Shown piece by piece: positions 17,927-25,125 of a stretch of DNA of 64,000 nt. Position numbers and translations under genes: made by a program. Position 1 is the first letter of the stretch; every line of letters begins with the position of its first letter. Below the pieces are notes generated by a model. That model saw nothing but the letters and a program-made list of their open reading frames with translations, was not told the DNA's origin and ran no database searches. The stretch covers positions 62,001 to 126,000 of the forward strand of contig CAUHAO010000003.1 in assembly GCA_959604355.1 (NCBI GenBank), read 5' to 3'. The DNA is from an uncultured Eubacteriales bacterium (lineage in GTDB: Bacteria; Bacillota; Clostridia; Oscillospirales; UBA644).

Positions 17927-18007
17927 TCACCCAATTCTTGTTTTAATATCATTGCCGTCACGTCTTTTTTTTCTTCAGCGCGAGCGCGGCTATACCGACT
18001 GTCGCCG
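17591..18007 (-). repeat. Direct repeat unit 2 of the surface-protein array
   Basis: Partner of 15757-16174. It holds the 3' tail of the broken copy D and the 5' third of copy C. Identity is essentially complete except for the homopolymer length. Confidence 0.9.
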
Positions 18008-18345
18008 CGGAGACACCGAGCGCCGCCCATGTCCACGGGGAAGTGTCTGACGTGTCGGGGTTTTCGCCGAGGATGTATTTTCGATATGCGTAGTCCGTGT
18101 GCCCTTCGGCTATTTTTTTAATGTTGATACATAATAATCATAATGATAACTCGAGCCATCGTTCGGGATTATGTAATAGTGATTCAATTCTTCTATTTCA
18201 GAAAAAGGTTTATCCGTAACGGATAAAAGGTCTGCGATACCTATAGTGCCCGCTTCTTTATTTAAAGTTATATATGCAAAAGATTCTGATACTATGCTAC
18301 TGGGAACGGATTCACTCGGCTTATAGATTTCAATATTATTTGAAA
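17958..18345 (-). pseudogene. NPDTSD-tail protein copy D, truncated and frameshifted
   Basis: The minus strand encodes a readable fragment starting after 18345 (IEIYKPSESVPSS, then a segment ending in YHYDYYVSTLKK) that hits a stop right after a run of seven A (18112-18118). Shifting frame at that run continues as KIAEGHTDYAYRKYILGE and then NPDTSDTSPWTWAALG, the membrane segment and KKKKT. The simplest reading is a one-base indel in the homopolymer. The 5' part of the gene is missing: at 18370 it joins the duplicated 5' end of the metalloprotease gene, with stop codons around the junction. Slippage during sequencing or expression could explain the shift but not the lost 5' end. Confidence 0.75.
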
Positions 18346-18425
18346 ACTGTTACCATAAATCACAATAGAGTGCCGTCGGCGTTTTTAAATATAACCGAGG
18401 AAAGATCCTCAGGCGATTCTTGCTC

Positions 18426-18638
18426 TTACAGTCTGGAGACATATCCTGCCTTACGCGCTTCTTCAAGCGTCATGTTTGCTGGGATGTCATCAGCCTGCAA
18501 AATCTTTGAAGTTTGCGTCTCTTTTGTTGCTGCTGACGTTTCAGTCGCTGCGGTTGTCGATATAAAACCACCGAAAGCAGAAAACAGCATACATACGGTA
18601 ATTACAAGTGTCAGGACTCTTTTCATTTTCGTTGTCAT
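18426..18638 (-). pseudogene. Duplicated 5' fragment of the DNRLRE metalloprotease gene
   Basis: 70 codons starting at ATG 18638 (ribosome site GGAAAAGG), encoding MTTKMKRVLTLVITVCMLFS, a Thr/Ala-rich linker and NMTLEEARKAGYVSRL, then TAA. It is identical to 21813-22025. After the stop the frame would continue EQESPEDLSSVIFKNADGT before entering unrelated sequence at 18370. It may produce a short secreted peptide, but it looks like a by-product of duplication. Confidence 0.75.
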
Positions 18639-18690
18639 TTTCTTTTTCCTTTTCCTTTCGTTAGTTATACGTTCTATTTCTATAGTATTC

Positions 18691-18746
18691 TGCGAGAGCG
18701 ATTTCCTCCTTTCTGATTTTATTATTTTTACTGTTTTGCTCTCGCA
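18691..18746 (-). repeat. Inverted repeat TGCGAGAGC / GCTCTCGCA in the leader
   Basis: A perfect 9-bp inverted repeat with a 38-base loop that contains AAAGGAGG. It lies in the 5' region of the protease fragment, about 50 bases before the start codon, and is repeated at 22078-22133. The Shine-Dalgarno-like sequence in the loop has no good start codon at the right distance. A regulator site or RNA stem-loop is possible. Confidence 0.5.
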
Positions 18747-18849
18747 TACTATATATAGCCAAAATGCCAAATCTACCCTTTGATCGGAAAAAAGTCGAAA
18801 AAAGTTTGTTTTTATGGAGCGTGAGGACGTTTAACGCGGAATTTTGAGC

Positions 18850-18878
18850 TGTAAAAGCAGGATTTTTTCATTTGTCAA
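18850..18878 (-). promoter_or_regulatory. Possible promoter next to the cloverleaf (also at 22237-22265)
   Basis: On the minus strand TTGACA (18873-18878), a 17-base spacer and TTTACA (18850-18855). The -35 is perfect and the -10 weak. Its -35 lies 8 bases from the edge of the palindromic element. The 18639-18996 gap holds this, the inverted repeat and the cloverleaf. Confidence 0.35.
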
Positions 18879-18886
18879 GAGAGCAT

Positions 18887-18985
18887 CAGCCGCGGCGTGC
18901 TTTTCCGCAGGAAAAGCGCGCCCGCCGCCTCGAAAGCGGCGACGGGCGCAGCAAAGCCCCACGGGCTTTGCGCGCCGCGGGGCTG
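18887..18985. other. Cloverleaf-like palindromic element, copy 1
   Basis: 99 bases that can fold into a closed stem with three hairpin arms. The outer stem pairs 18887-18900 with 18970-18985 (14 pairs including one wobble, two bulged bases). Arm A is CTTTTCC-GCA-GGAAAAG (18900-18916). Arm B is a GC-rich stem pairing GCGCCCG with CGGGCGC around a loop containing TCGAAAG (18918-18949). Arm C is GCAAAGCCC-CAC-GGGCTTTGC (18951-18971). There is no T-run, so it is not an ordinary terminator, although it begins about 10 bases after the stop of the upstream lipoprotein gene. Its GC content is far above the surrounding DNA. It could be a structured RNA, a complex terminator or a mobile palindromic element. 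Confidence 0.6.
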
Positions 18986-18996
18986 GACTATACATT

Positions 18997-19755
18997 TTAG
19001 TGGAATTCTTTTACTTTTTCAAATACTTCGTTTATGTTTACACGGTCAATAATCTTTTCGGGAATGAAAATGCGATAAAGAGAATCTGTTCCGAGCGTCG
19101 AAGAGTATTTCCAGTATGCCGAATAGCCTCGAAAATATTCCAAACTGCCGTCCGGCGTACGACGAAAATCACTGCCGTCCGGAGTGCGACGGTAACCTGA
19201 AAAGCTTACCGACGGGTCGTAACTGCTTATAATTCCGTTCTTATATTCGGGGGCTAATTCAATACTCCCCGGTAAACCGTAGTGATGCACTAAGATCCAA
19301 ACGTTTTCCCCGTTGCATCCATTTCCTCCGTGATGATCTGCATCGCAGCCTATAGGATGCAAAAATGCAATAAAATAGGAATGTAGATATGAATAATCTT
19401 TTTTCCATTGACTTACACAATCTTCCTCAAGCCTGAAATGTGCCAGCTCGTAGCCTTCGATTTCCGGAACGAGTTCTATCCACTTTTTAACACGCTCGTA
19501 TGATTCCGGATACACGGCGTCTTGCTTTACCGAATCAAGAAATTCCGATTTAGAGTATCCGTATATTTCCGAAAATATAGGAAATTCCAACAAAGCCTCA
19601 TCGTCAGTGGGATTTTCTGTTTCGGAAGTCGAGGGCTCTGTCCGGGTCACTGTTTCGGAGGTCGGATTTTCGCCCTGATCAATACTGTTATTAAGTTTAC
19701 ATCCTGCAAGGGGAATTAAAAGAGCAATAACCAATAAAATTAGACTTTTTTTCAT
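18997..19755 (-). CDS. Lipoprotein of unknown function
   Basis: 252 residues from the ATG at 19755 (GAAGGAG upstream). The lipoprotein signal ends in LIPLAGC with the lipidated cysteine near position 19. A Thr/Ser/Glu-rich linker follows (TSETVTRTEPSTSETENPT), then a globular domain of about 200 residues with several Cys and His residues (GCDADHHGGNGCNGENVW) and a tandem RRTPDGS repeat. No known family is recognised. It lies 11 bases after the metalloprotease gene, so the two are probably co-expressed and could work together on the cell surface. Confidence 0.75.
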   Translation of the reverse strand: MKKSLILLVIALLIPLAGCKLNNSIDQGENPTSETVTRTEPSTSETENPTDDEALLEFPIFSEIYGYSKSEFLDSVKQDAVYPESYERVKKWIELVPEIEGYELAHFRLEEDCVSQWKKDYSYLHSYFIAFLHPIGCDADHHGGNGCNGENVWILVHHYGLPGSIELAPEYKNGIISSYDPSVSFSGYRRTPDGSDFRRTPDGSLEYFRGYSAYWKYSSTLGTDSLYRIFIPEKIIDRVNINEVFEKVKEFH

Positions 19756-19766
19756 AACAAACTCCT

Positions 19767-21749
19767 TCAATATCTGTCAAAATTGTTACCTATAATTCCG
19801 GCACATGTTGGACAAAACCAGTTATTGGTATTATTCTCAATAAAGCGATCGTATGTTGAATTCATTACGCAAAGTTCTCCAGCGGAGCTGTGTTGATGGC
19901 TTGTTATACCGTATAAATGTCCGATTTCATGAGCTAAAACATAAACTCCGCGTAAATTATCGGCAGTTTCGTTATTCAGAGTTTCGACTGATCCTATTAT
20001 AGGATGCGTATATGATGAAAGCGCTGATGCAGCGTCATATGAATGTGTGGATCCATAAAAACACATTTTATGACCGGAATAATATACTCCGATAGTGTTA
20101 TTTGGTAAATCATTAAGATTTTGATTACGCAATAAAACTATGCTTTTATGGTGACATATTCCGGCTACGGAAGGCCATGTGTGATATTGGGAAGGGTTAT
20201 TCCAACCGGAATCCCAATTTAAAGTGCAGGACGAATCAGGTATACAGAGGCAACGTTCATCTATTCCGCTATTCGGACAGCCATCTGCATATGATGCAGC
20301 ATTTATTATCCCGGAGGTAGAGGGGACAATATTTATACCGAAATTATCTAAAAAGACTTCTTTTATTCTCTGTAAATATTCATTAAATTTATCTTCAATC
20401 CTAGTTATAGCCCCCGAGGTTGTTTCGTAGCTTTTTTTATTTCTTATTATATACGCATTGTCATATTTAACCCTAATATATACAGTTCTGATCGGTTCAT
20501 AATTTATAATAATCTTCGGAGAATAAGATGAATTTTCCGATGTCGCAAAAGTTTTCGCTCCTACATCTTCCGAAGAAGCTTTTAACATTATTCCATAGTG
20601 ACTACTTTCCCCACCCAATTCCCCGTTTTTCCATTTCTTTGTAGCATCTGTGATGTCAAAGGAATACCAGTTGCCGGTTCCTGTTCCAGAAGAACCAGTT
20701 CCGCCCTGATAATGAATATTTTTGCTGTCTAAAAAAATATTTTCCGCAGAACCCCAAATTGAAGTATTATAAACAACCGTGTTCTCATTCCATGGTTCTG
20801 AAACCATATATGCTGAAATTGTCGAGGAATCACCTTCACACATTGTGTCTCTTAGCATGTATTTTACAGAATTAAGCCTAAACCATTGGATGGAATTGAA
20901 TTGAGAATTGGAGAAAAGGCCAGGAAATCTTACCAGCACCCTGGCTATGCCCCGAGTGCTGTTGTAGCGGCCAGAATAATTACCAACAAACATATTAGAG
21001 GAATTTCCGTCATTTGACAGATAGTTGGTATAAATTGTAGCATCTTCAAATCCGCTGCTGGTTGAATATGAAAAACTGGGATCAACCGTGACAGGATATA
21101 CGGTATTTTTATTTTCCAGATAATCTTTATCGACGACAAGAGTAATCAGATATTCCTGATTTTCCTTGATGACTTCCACTCTGGTCTCGCCAAAGGACGT
21201 ATTTGTCTTTGTCGCGTCAAAAATGTAAAGACTGCTGAAATATGCTATTTCTACTGCTTTTTCAGAATCTGCCGTTATGGGAGTATAGATAGCAACTCTT
21301 CCGCTTATTCTGTCTTTAATAACAGCAAGCCCGTTTGTTTTAACGACAAAAGCAAACTCGTTTTGACCGTTGTAACTGTTTAGAATTATTTCTTCTTTAA
21401 CACCGTTAAGTTGCGGCGTATAGCGAAGGATCGTGTTGTTTCCGAAAACTTTTGCGTACGAAATCTCGTTTTCGGAATTCATTTTTGCATCAGCAACAGC
21501 CGCTTTAACGATTTTACCGTTTTTTTCGTACTCATCGGACGACTGGGCCTTTTCCGGGACCATAATGATAGTATATCCGTCGAAATCTACGGCAACACCG
21601 CCCGAGGACCTCTCGGAAAATTTAGTTATAACGTCGTTATCCGTTCCGACGTATTTGTAATCTCCTCTTGAGGAAATGAGCGCCGTTTTTTTATCCTTCA
21701 CCGTCCCGTCGGGCGCTATGTATTTCACGGGCTCGGAAAAAATATACAT
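19767..21749 (-). CDS. DNRLRE-domain, metzincin-like metalloprotease (main part)
   Basis: 660 codons from the first ATG after an in-frame TAA. It reads as the continuation of the fragment at 21813-22025: 21 sense codons separate them in the same frame. The first 200 residues resemble the leading part of clostridial DNRLRE/YD-type secreted proteins. A DNRLRE domain follows (about 235-420), rich in aromatic and Ser/Asn residues. The last 230 residues form a protease-like domain with HEIGHLYGITSHQH beginning at residue 607 and a Met-turn-like ELCVMNS 21 residues on. HExxHxxG followed by His and then a Met turn is the metzincin plan, though the third His is one position later than usual. Without the 5' fragment there is no signal peptide, so this is either a pseudogene or depends on readthrough of the TAA. 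Confidence 0.7.
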   Translation of the reverse strand: MYIFSEPVKYIAPDGTVKDKKTALISSRGDYKYVGTDNDVITKFSERSSGGVAVDFDGYTIIMVPEKAQSSDEYEKNGKIVKAAVADAKMNSENEISYAKVFGNNTILRYTPQLNGVKEEIILNSYNGQNEFAFVVKTNGLAVIKDRISGRVAIYTPITADSEKAVEIAYFSSLYIFDATKTNTSFGETRVEVIKENQEYLITLVVDKDYLENKNTVYPVTVDPSFSYSTSSGFEDATIYTNYLSNDGNSSNMFVGNYSGRYNSTRGIARVLVRFPGLFSNSQFNSIQWFRLNSVKYMLRDTMCEGDSSTISAYMVSEPWNENTVVYNTSIWGSAENIFLDSKNIHYQGGTGSSGTGTGNWYSFDITDATKKWKNGELGGESSHYGIMLKASSEDVGAKTFATSENSSYSPKIIINYEPIRTVYIRVKYDNAYIIRNKKSYETTSGAITRIEDKFNEYLQRIKEVFLDNFGINIVPSTSGIINAASYADGCPNSGIDERCLCIPDSSCTLNWDSGWNNPSQYHTWPSVAGICHHKSIVLLRNQNLNDLPNNTIGVYYSGHKMCFYGSTHSYDAASALSSYTHPIIGSVETLNNETADNLRGVYVLAHEIGHLYGITSHQHSSAGELCVMNSTYDRFIENNTNNWFCPTCAGIIGNNFDRY

Positions 21750-21812
21750 TGTGTTTGTGCCGTCGGCGTTTTTAAATATAACCGAGGAAAGATCCTCAGG
21801 CGATTCTTGCTC

Positions 21813-22025
21813 TTACAGTCTGGAGACATATCCTGCCTTACGCGCTTCTTCAAGCGTCATGTTTGCTGGGATGTCATCAGCCTGCAAAATCTTTGAAGTT
21901 TGCGTCTCTTTTGTTGCTGCTGACGTTTCAGTCGCTGCGGTTGTCGATATAAAACCACCGAAAGCAGAAAACAGCATACATACGGTAATTACAAGTGTCA
22001 GGACTCTTTTCATTTTCGTTGTCAT
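21813..22025 (-). pseudogene. 5' part of the metalloprotease gene, closed by an in-frame TAA
   Basis: 70 codons from ATG 22025: a basic start, a hydrophobic signal peptide (RVLTLVITVCMLFSAFGGF), then a propeptide-like segment with MTLEEARKAGYVSRL. The TAA at 21813-21815 is followed in the same frame by EQESPEDLSSVIFKNADGTN and the main protease part. A CAA-to-TAA change would restore one 753-residue secreted protein. The same stop is present in the duplicated copy at 18426, so it predates the duplication or is tolerated. Confidence 0.75.
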
Positions 22026-22273
22026 TTTCTTTTTCCTTTTCCTTTCGTTAGTTATACGTTCTATTTCTATAGTATTCTGCGAGAGCGATTTCCTCCTTTC
22101 TGATTTTATTATTTTTACTGTTTTGCTCTCGCATACTATATATAGCCAAAATGCCAAATCTACCCTTTGATCGGAAAAAAGTCGAAAAAAGTTTGTTTTT
22201 ATGGAGCGTGAGGACGTTTAACGCGGAATTTTGAGCTGTAAAAGCAGGATTTTTTCATTTGTCAAGAGAGCAT

Positions 22274-22372
22274 CAGCCGCGGCGTGCTTTTCCGCAGGAA
22301 AAGCGCGCCCGCCGCCGCTTTCGCGGCGACGGGCGCAGCAAAGCCCCACGGGCTTTGCGCGCCGCGGGGCTG
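22274..22372. other. Cloverleaf-like palindromic element, copy 2
   Basis: Identical to 18887-18985 except that the arm-B loop reads GCTTTCG instead of TCGAAAG, which is its reverse complement to within one base. The change keeps the stem and even lengthens it. It sits about 12 bases after the stop codon of the flavin reductase gene, the same position relative to an upstream minus-strand gene as copy 1. Confidence 0.6.
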
Positions 22373-22386
22373 GATGTATAGATATT

Positions 22387-22887
22387 TCAGTCTTTGAAAA
22401 GGACCTTTTCTATTTTTCCGACGTACAGACGGTGGAAGTCGGAAGCGGGGTAGAAGTCCTCAACGACGGATCTGTTGGTGAAATTTTCGGGACGGACGTC
22501 GGACGTGTAGATCTTTTTACAGAAAAGCACGAGGTCTGCCTGCTCGAAGTATGTGCATTCGTCGTCCGACACAGGTATAAGTCCCGTTTCTGAGGCTTTG
22601 TCGCAATTTCTTCCCGAATGCGAGCCGCAGAACGAGAGTGCGGGGCGGTAAAGCTCGTCGAAAAACGAGAGCGTGAACGTGTCATTGGCTTCCATAAACG
22701 AAAATGTGTGTCTTTGCGGACGTACCGTGACGGCGGCGCAGTCCGCGTTCCATATCCGCACGAATCCTCCCCAAGACGCGGTCATGGTGTTATAGGTCTC
22801 TGCTCCCGCGGTGAGCAAGAACCATTTTTTTCCTATCAGGTCGAACACGTTCTGGGGTATTTGGGACGGGGTTATCTGTCTGAACAT
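22387..22887 (-). CDS. Flavin reductase-like FMN-binding protein
   Basis: A 166-residue member of the flavin reductase/DIM6-NTAB split-barrel family. It has the typical early TAGAETYNTMTASWGGF segment (FMN-phosphate contact), VTVRPQRHTFSFMEANDTFTLSFF and a late HRLYVGKIEKV strand. Such proteins bind FMN and reduce flavins or act as flavoproteins of unknown substrate. The 5' end overlaps the upstream YtvI-like gene by 98 bases in another frame, which is unusually long. Confidence 0.85.
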   Translation of the reverse strand: MFRQITPSQIPQNVFDLIGKKWFLLTAGAETYNTMTASWGGFVRIWNADCAAVTVRPQRHTFSFMEANDTFTLSFFDELYRPALSFCGSHSGRNCDKASETGLIPVSDDECTYFEQADLVLFCKKIYTSDVRPENFTNRSVVEDFYPASDFHRLYVGKIEKVLFKD

Positions 22888-23902
22888 ATGGCTTACCTCT
22901 TTTTATGAAATTTTTAATTATAAGTATGATAAAAGGTGCGGCTATCACGCCTGCGGCACCGAAAAAACGTGAGCCGACATACGCGGCGGCGAGTGATGCA
23001 AAAGCGGGAATACCAAGCTGTGCGCCGACGATTTTCGGCTCGACAGTCTGGCGTACTCCTTCCGTGACGGCGACGAGAATGAGCATCCCGACTCCTTGAG
23101 CCGTGTTCCCGCCGAGCAGCAGAAAAACGCTCCATGGCACGAGTATCATCGCGCTTCCGAGGATCGGCATGAAATCGAATAATGCGACGAGCAGAGCTGC
23201 GGCTATCGCGTAATCGACCCGCAGCAGTGAAAGTCCGATGGAGAGCTCCGTGAAATTAAGCAGAAACATTATTCCGTAGGCTTTGAGTAGCTTTGCGAAA
23301 TGAGAAAGCATTGAGCGAAGCTTCCCGAAAACGCCTGTCGGTACGGCTTTCACGGCGAATGCTTTTACCCTGTCCGCGTCTGACGCGAAGAGTATTCCCG
23401 ACATTACCGCCGCCGCGACGGAGGAGAGTGTCGCGGGAAGCTTCATTGACGCTCCGAGCGCTGCCGAAAGCAGGTTTTTCAGCATGGAGGCCAAGGCAGA
23501 GGTCATTTCCGACGCTACGTATGTCGCGCGTCCGCCGAGGCTGTCGGAAAGCGAAAAAAGCAGTTTGTCAAGCTGAAGAAGCATATCCGTGTCGAGCAAT
23601 TTGACGAGAAGTCCGACGCATTGGGAGTAGACGAGTTTTCCTGCAGTGAGCGCCGCGGCGGTCAGGGCGAGCCATATCAGGACCGTGCAGATTACACGTA
23701 GTGTTTTTCGTTTCCGAGGTACCGTGCGGCATATACGGGCGGCAAGAGCGTCACCGGCCAGCGCCGTAACAACGCCGACTATGATCGGAACACATACCGG
23801 AAGAAAATATTTAAGCGTCACATATACAGCCGCCGCTATTGCCGACGCGTAAAGCGCCGATATCAGGAATCTCAGCCTGTTTTCAGTTTTCGCGTCGTCC
23901 AC
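22790..23902 (-). CDS. AI-2E-family / YtvI-like membrane protein
   Basis: A 370-residue protein with seven to eight predicted helices: two near the N terminus, one at about 75-95, and a cluster from about 200 to 335. The late conserved region (FDFMPILGSAMILVPW, EGVRQTVEPKIVGAQLGIPAFASLAAAYVGSRFFGAAGVIAAP) is characteristic of the AI-2E transporter superfamily, close to the sporulation protein YtvI. The function of YtvI is not settled. The last 33 residues are basic and lie in the overlap with the flavin reductase gene; they may not be conserved. With SleB it supports a spore-forming host. Confidence 0.82.
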   Translation of the reverse strand: MDDAKTENRLRFLISALYASAIAAAVYVTLKYFLPVCVPIIVGVVTALAGDALAARICRTVPRKRKTLRVICTVLIWLALTAAALTAGKLVYSQCVGLLVKLLDTDMLLQLDKLLFSLSDSLGGRATYVASEMTSALASMLKNLLSAALGASMKLPATLSSVAAAVMSGILFASDADRVKAFAVKAVPTGVFGKLRSMLSHFAKLLKAYGIMFLLNFTELSIGLSLLRVDYAIAAALLVALFDFMPILGSAMILVPWSVFLLLGGNTAQGVGMLILVAVTEGVRQTVEPKIVGAQLGIPAFASLAAAYVGSRFFGAAGVIAAPFIILIIKNFIKRGKPYVQTDNPVPNTPERVRPDRKKMVLAHRGSRDL

Positions 23903-23970
23903 GGAACGCCTCCGAGATGTTGTTGATACGCAAATTCTATGACATTTTTTGGGAGAATATCACGCGACAC

Positions 23971-23999
23971 TTGACTATTTCTTTCCAATAAGCTATAAT
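23971..23999 (+). promoter_or_regulatory. Promoter for the aldolase gene
   Basis: TTGACT (23971-23976), a 17-base spacer and TATAAT (23994-23999), 37 bases before the fba start with its AAAGGAG site. Confidence 0.85.
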
Positions 24000-24036
24000 A
24001 GTTATAAAATAAAGCGATATAAAGGAGATATTTATC

Positions 24037-25065
24037 ATGCCCGTAGTAAACTATGAGACCTACTGCAAAATGATGGAAACCGCGTACAAGGAACATTACG
24101 CGTTTCCCGCAATAAATGTTTTTGACATCGAATCCATCAACGGTGTCCTCGCCGGACTCGCGGAAGCGAAATCCGACGGTATAATCCAGATATCCACCGG
24201 CGGCGGCGCTCATGCTTCCGGCGCGACAGTAAAGGATTCCGTTCTCGGTGCCATCACTCTTGCAAACCACGTTCATCTCGTTGCAAGCAGATACAACATC
24301 AACGTTGCTCTCCATACCGACCACTGTCAGGCCGACAAAGTTGATACGTTCCTTATGCCTCTTATCGAGGAGACAGAGCGCCGCAGAGCGGCAGGTCTGC
24401 CCAATCTCTTCAACAGCCATATGTTCGACGGCTCCGCACTTCCTCATGCCGAGAACATCAAGCTTGCCGCTAAAATCCTCGAGCGTTGCGCAAAGAACGA
24501 TATCGTTCTCGAAGTCGAAGCAGGCGTTGTCGGCGGTGAAGAAGACGGCGTAAATACCGAAAATGTTCACAGAGAAAAGCTCTATACCACTCCCGAAGAT
24601 ATGTACATGGTCGAGCAGACGCTCGGCAAAGTCGGCGGCAAATATACTCTCGCCGCTACATTCGGCAACGTCCACGGTGTTTACAAACCCGGTAATGTAC
24701 AGCTCAATCCGAAGATCCTCAAGGCAGGTCAGGAATACCTGCAGCAGAAAGACGGCGCGGATGCTCACTATCTGCTCGTATTCCACGGCGGCTCCGGCTC
24801 TCCGAAGGAAGACATCGAAGAAACGCTCCAGTACGGTGTTGTCAAGATGAATATCGATACAGATACTCAGTACGCGTTCACCCGTCCCGTTGCGGCTCAT
24901 ATGTTCACAAACTATGACGGCGTGCTCAAGGTTGACGGCGAAGTCGGCGTTAAGAAGGTATATGACCCCCGTTCTTACCTCAAGAAGGGCGAAGCGGGCA
25001 TTACCGCAAGAGTTGTCGAAGCGTGCAACGACCTTCATTCCGCAGGCAAGACCCTCTGCAAATAA
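24037..25065 (+). CDS. fba: Fructose-bisphosphate aldolase, class II
   Basis: A 342-residue zinc-dependent aldolase that splits fructose 1,6-bisphosphate into glyceraldehyde 3-phosphate and dihydroxyacetone phosphate. Motifs are FPAINVFDIESINGVL, ISTGGGAH, VALHTDHCQ (zinc His), FDGSALPHAEN, EVEAGVVGGEEDG, FGNVHGVYKPG (zinc His), FHGGSGSP (zinc His) and VVKMNIDTDTQYAF. The pattern is the longer class IIA type, as in E. coli FbaA. Codon use is strongly biased and the gene has its own promoter and terminator, consistent with high expression. Confidence 0.95.
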   Translation: MPVVNYETYCKMMETAYKEHYAFPAINVFDIESINGVLAGLAEAKSDGIIQISTGGGAHASGATVKDSVLGAITLANHVHLVASRYNINVALHTDHCQADKVDTFLMPLIEETERRRAAGLPNLFNSHMFDGSALPHAENIKLAAKILERCAKNDIVLEVEAGVVGGEEDGVNTENVHREKLYTTPEDMYMVEQTLGKVGGKYTLAATFGNVHGVYKPGNVQLNPKILKAGQEYLQQKDGADAHYLLVFHGGSGSPKEDIEETLQYGVVKMNIDTDTQYAFTRPVAAHMFTNYDGVLKVDGEVGVKKVYDPRSYLKKGEAGITARVVEACNDLHSAGKTLCK

Positions 25066-25076
25066 AAGAATTTTCA

Positions 25077-25112
25077 GGAGCGGCGTCGCATACTACGGCG
25101 CTGCTCTTTTTT
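25077..25112 (+). terminator. Intrinsic terminator after fba
   Basis: GAGCGGCG pairs with CGCTGCTC (one wobble), followed by TTTTTTT. The next gene's ribosome site (CGGAGG) starts only 2 bases later. Confidence 0.85.
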
Positions 25113-25125
25113 TATCGGAGGCATT

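Larger units (their letters stand above)
18370..18987 (-). repeat. 618-bp direct repeat, copy 1 (protease 5' end plus cloverleaf)
   Basis: Matches 21757-22374 base for base at a constant offset of 3387, except for seven bases in one hairpin loop (around 18930-18936). It contains the cloverleaf element, the 5' untranslated region, the 70-codon signal-peptide fragment with its TAA, and the next 20 codons. Copy 2 belongs to the nearly complete protease gene; copy 1 is inserted against the remnant of copy D. Confidence 0.95.
21757..22374 (-). repeat. 618-bp direct repeat, copy 2
   Basis: Partner of 18370-18987. This copy is in the native context, because its coding part runs in frame into the protease body below 21757. 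The 22026-22386 gap holds the leader inverted repeat (22078-22133), a weak promoter (22237-22265) and the second cloverleaf. Confidence 0.95.

Noticed and set aside
15292..18120. CRISPR array
   Set aside because: The repeats are 110 to 415 bp, far apart, and coding; there are no short regularly spaced repeats or cas genes.
18370..22374. Composite transposon bounded by the 618-bp direct repeats
   Set aside because: The repeats contain no transposase, terminal inverted repeats or visible target duplication; a tandem duplication with deletion explains them more simply.
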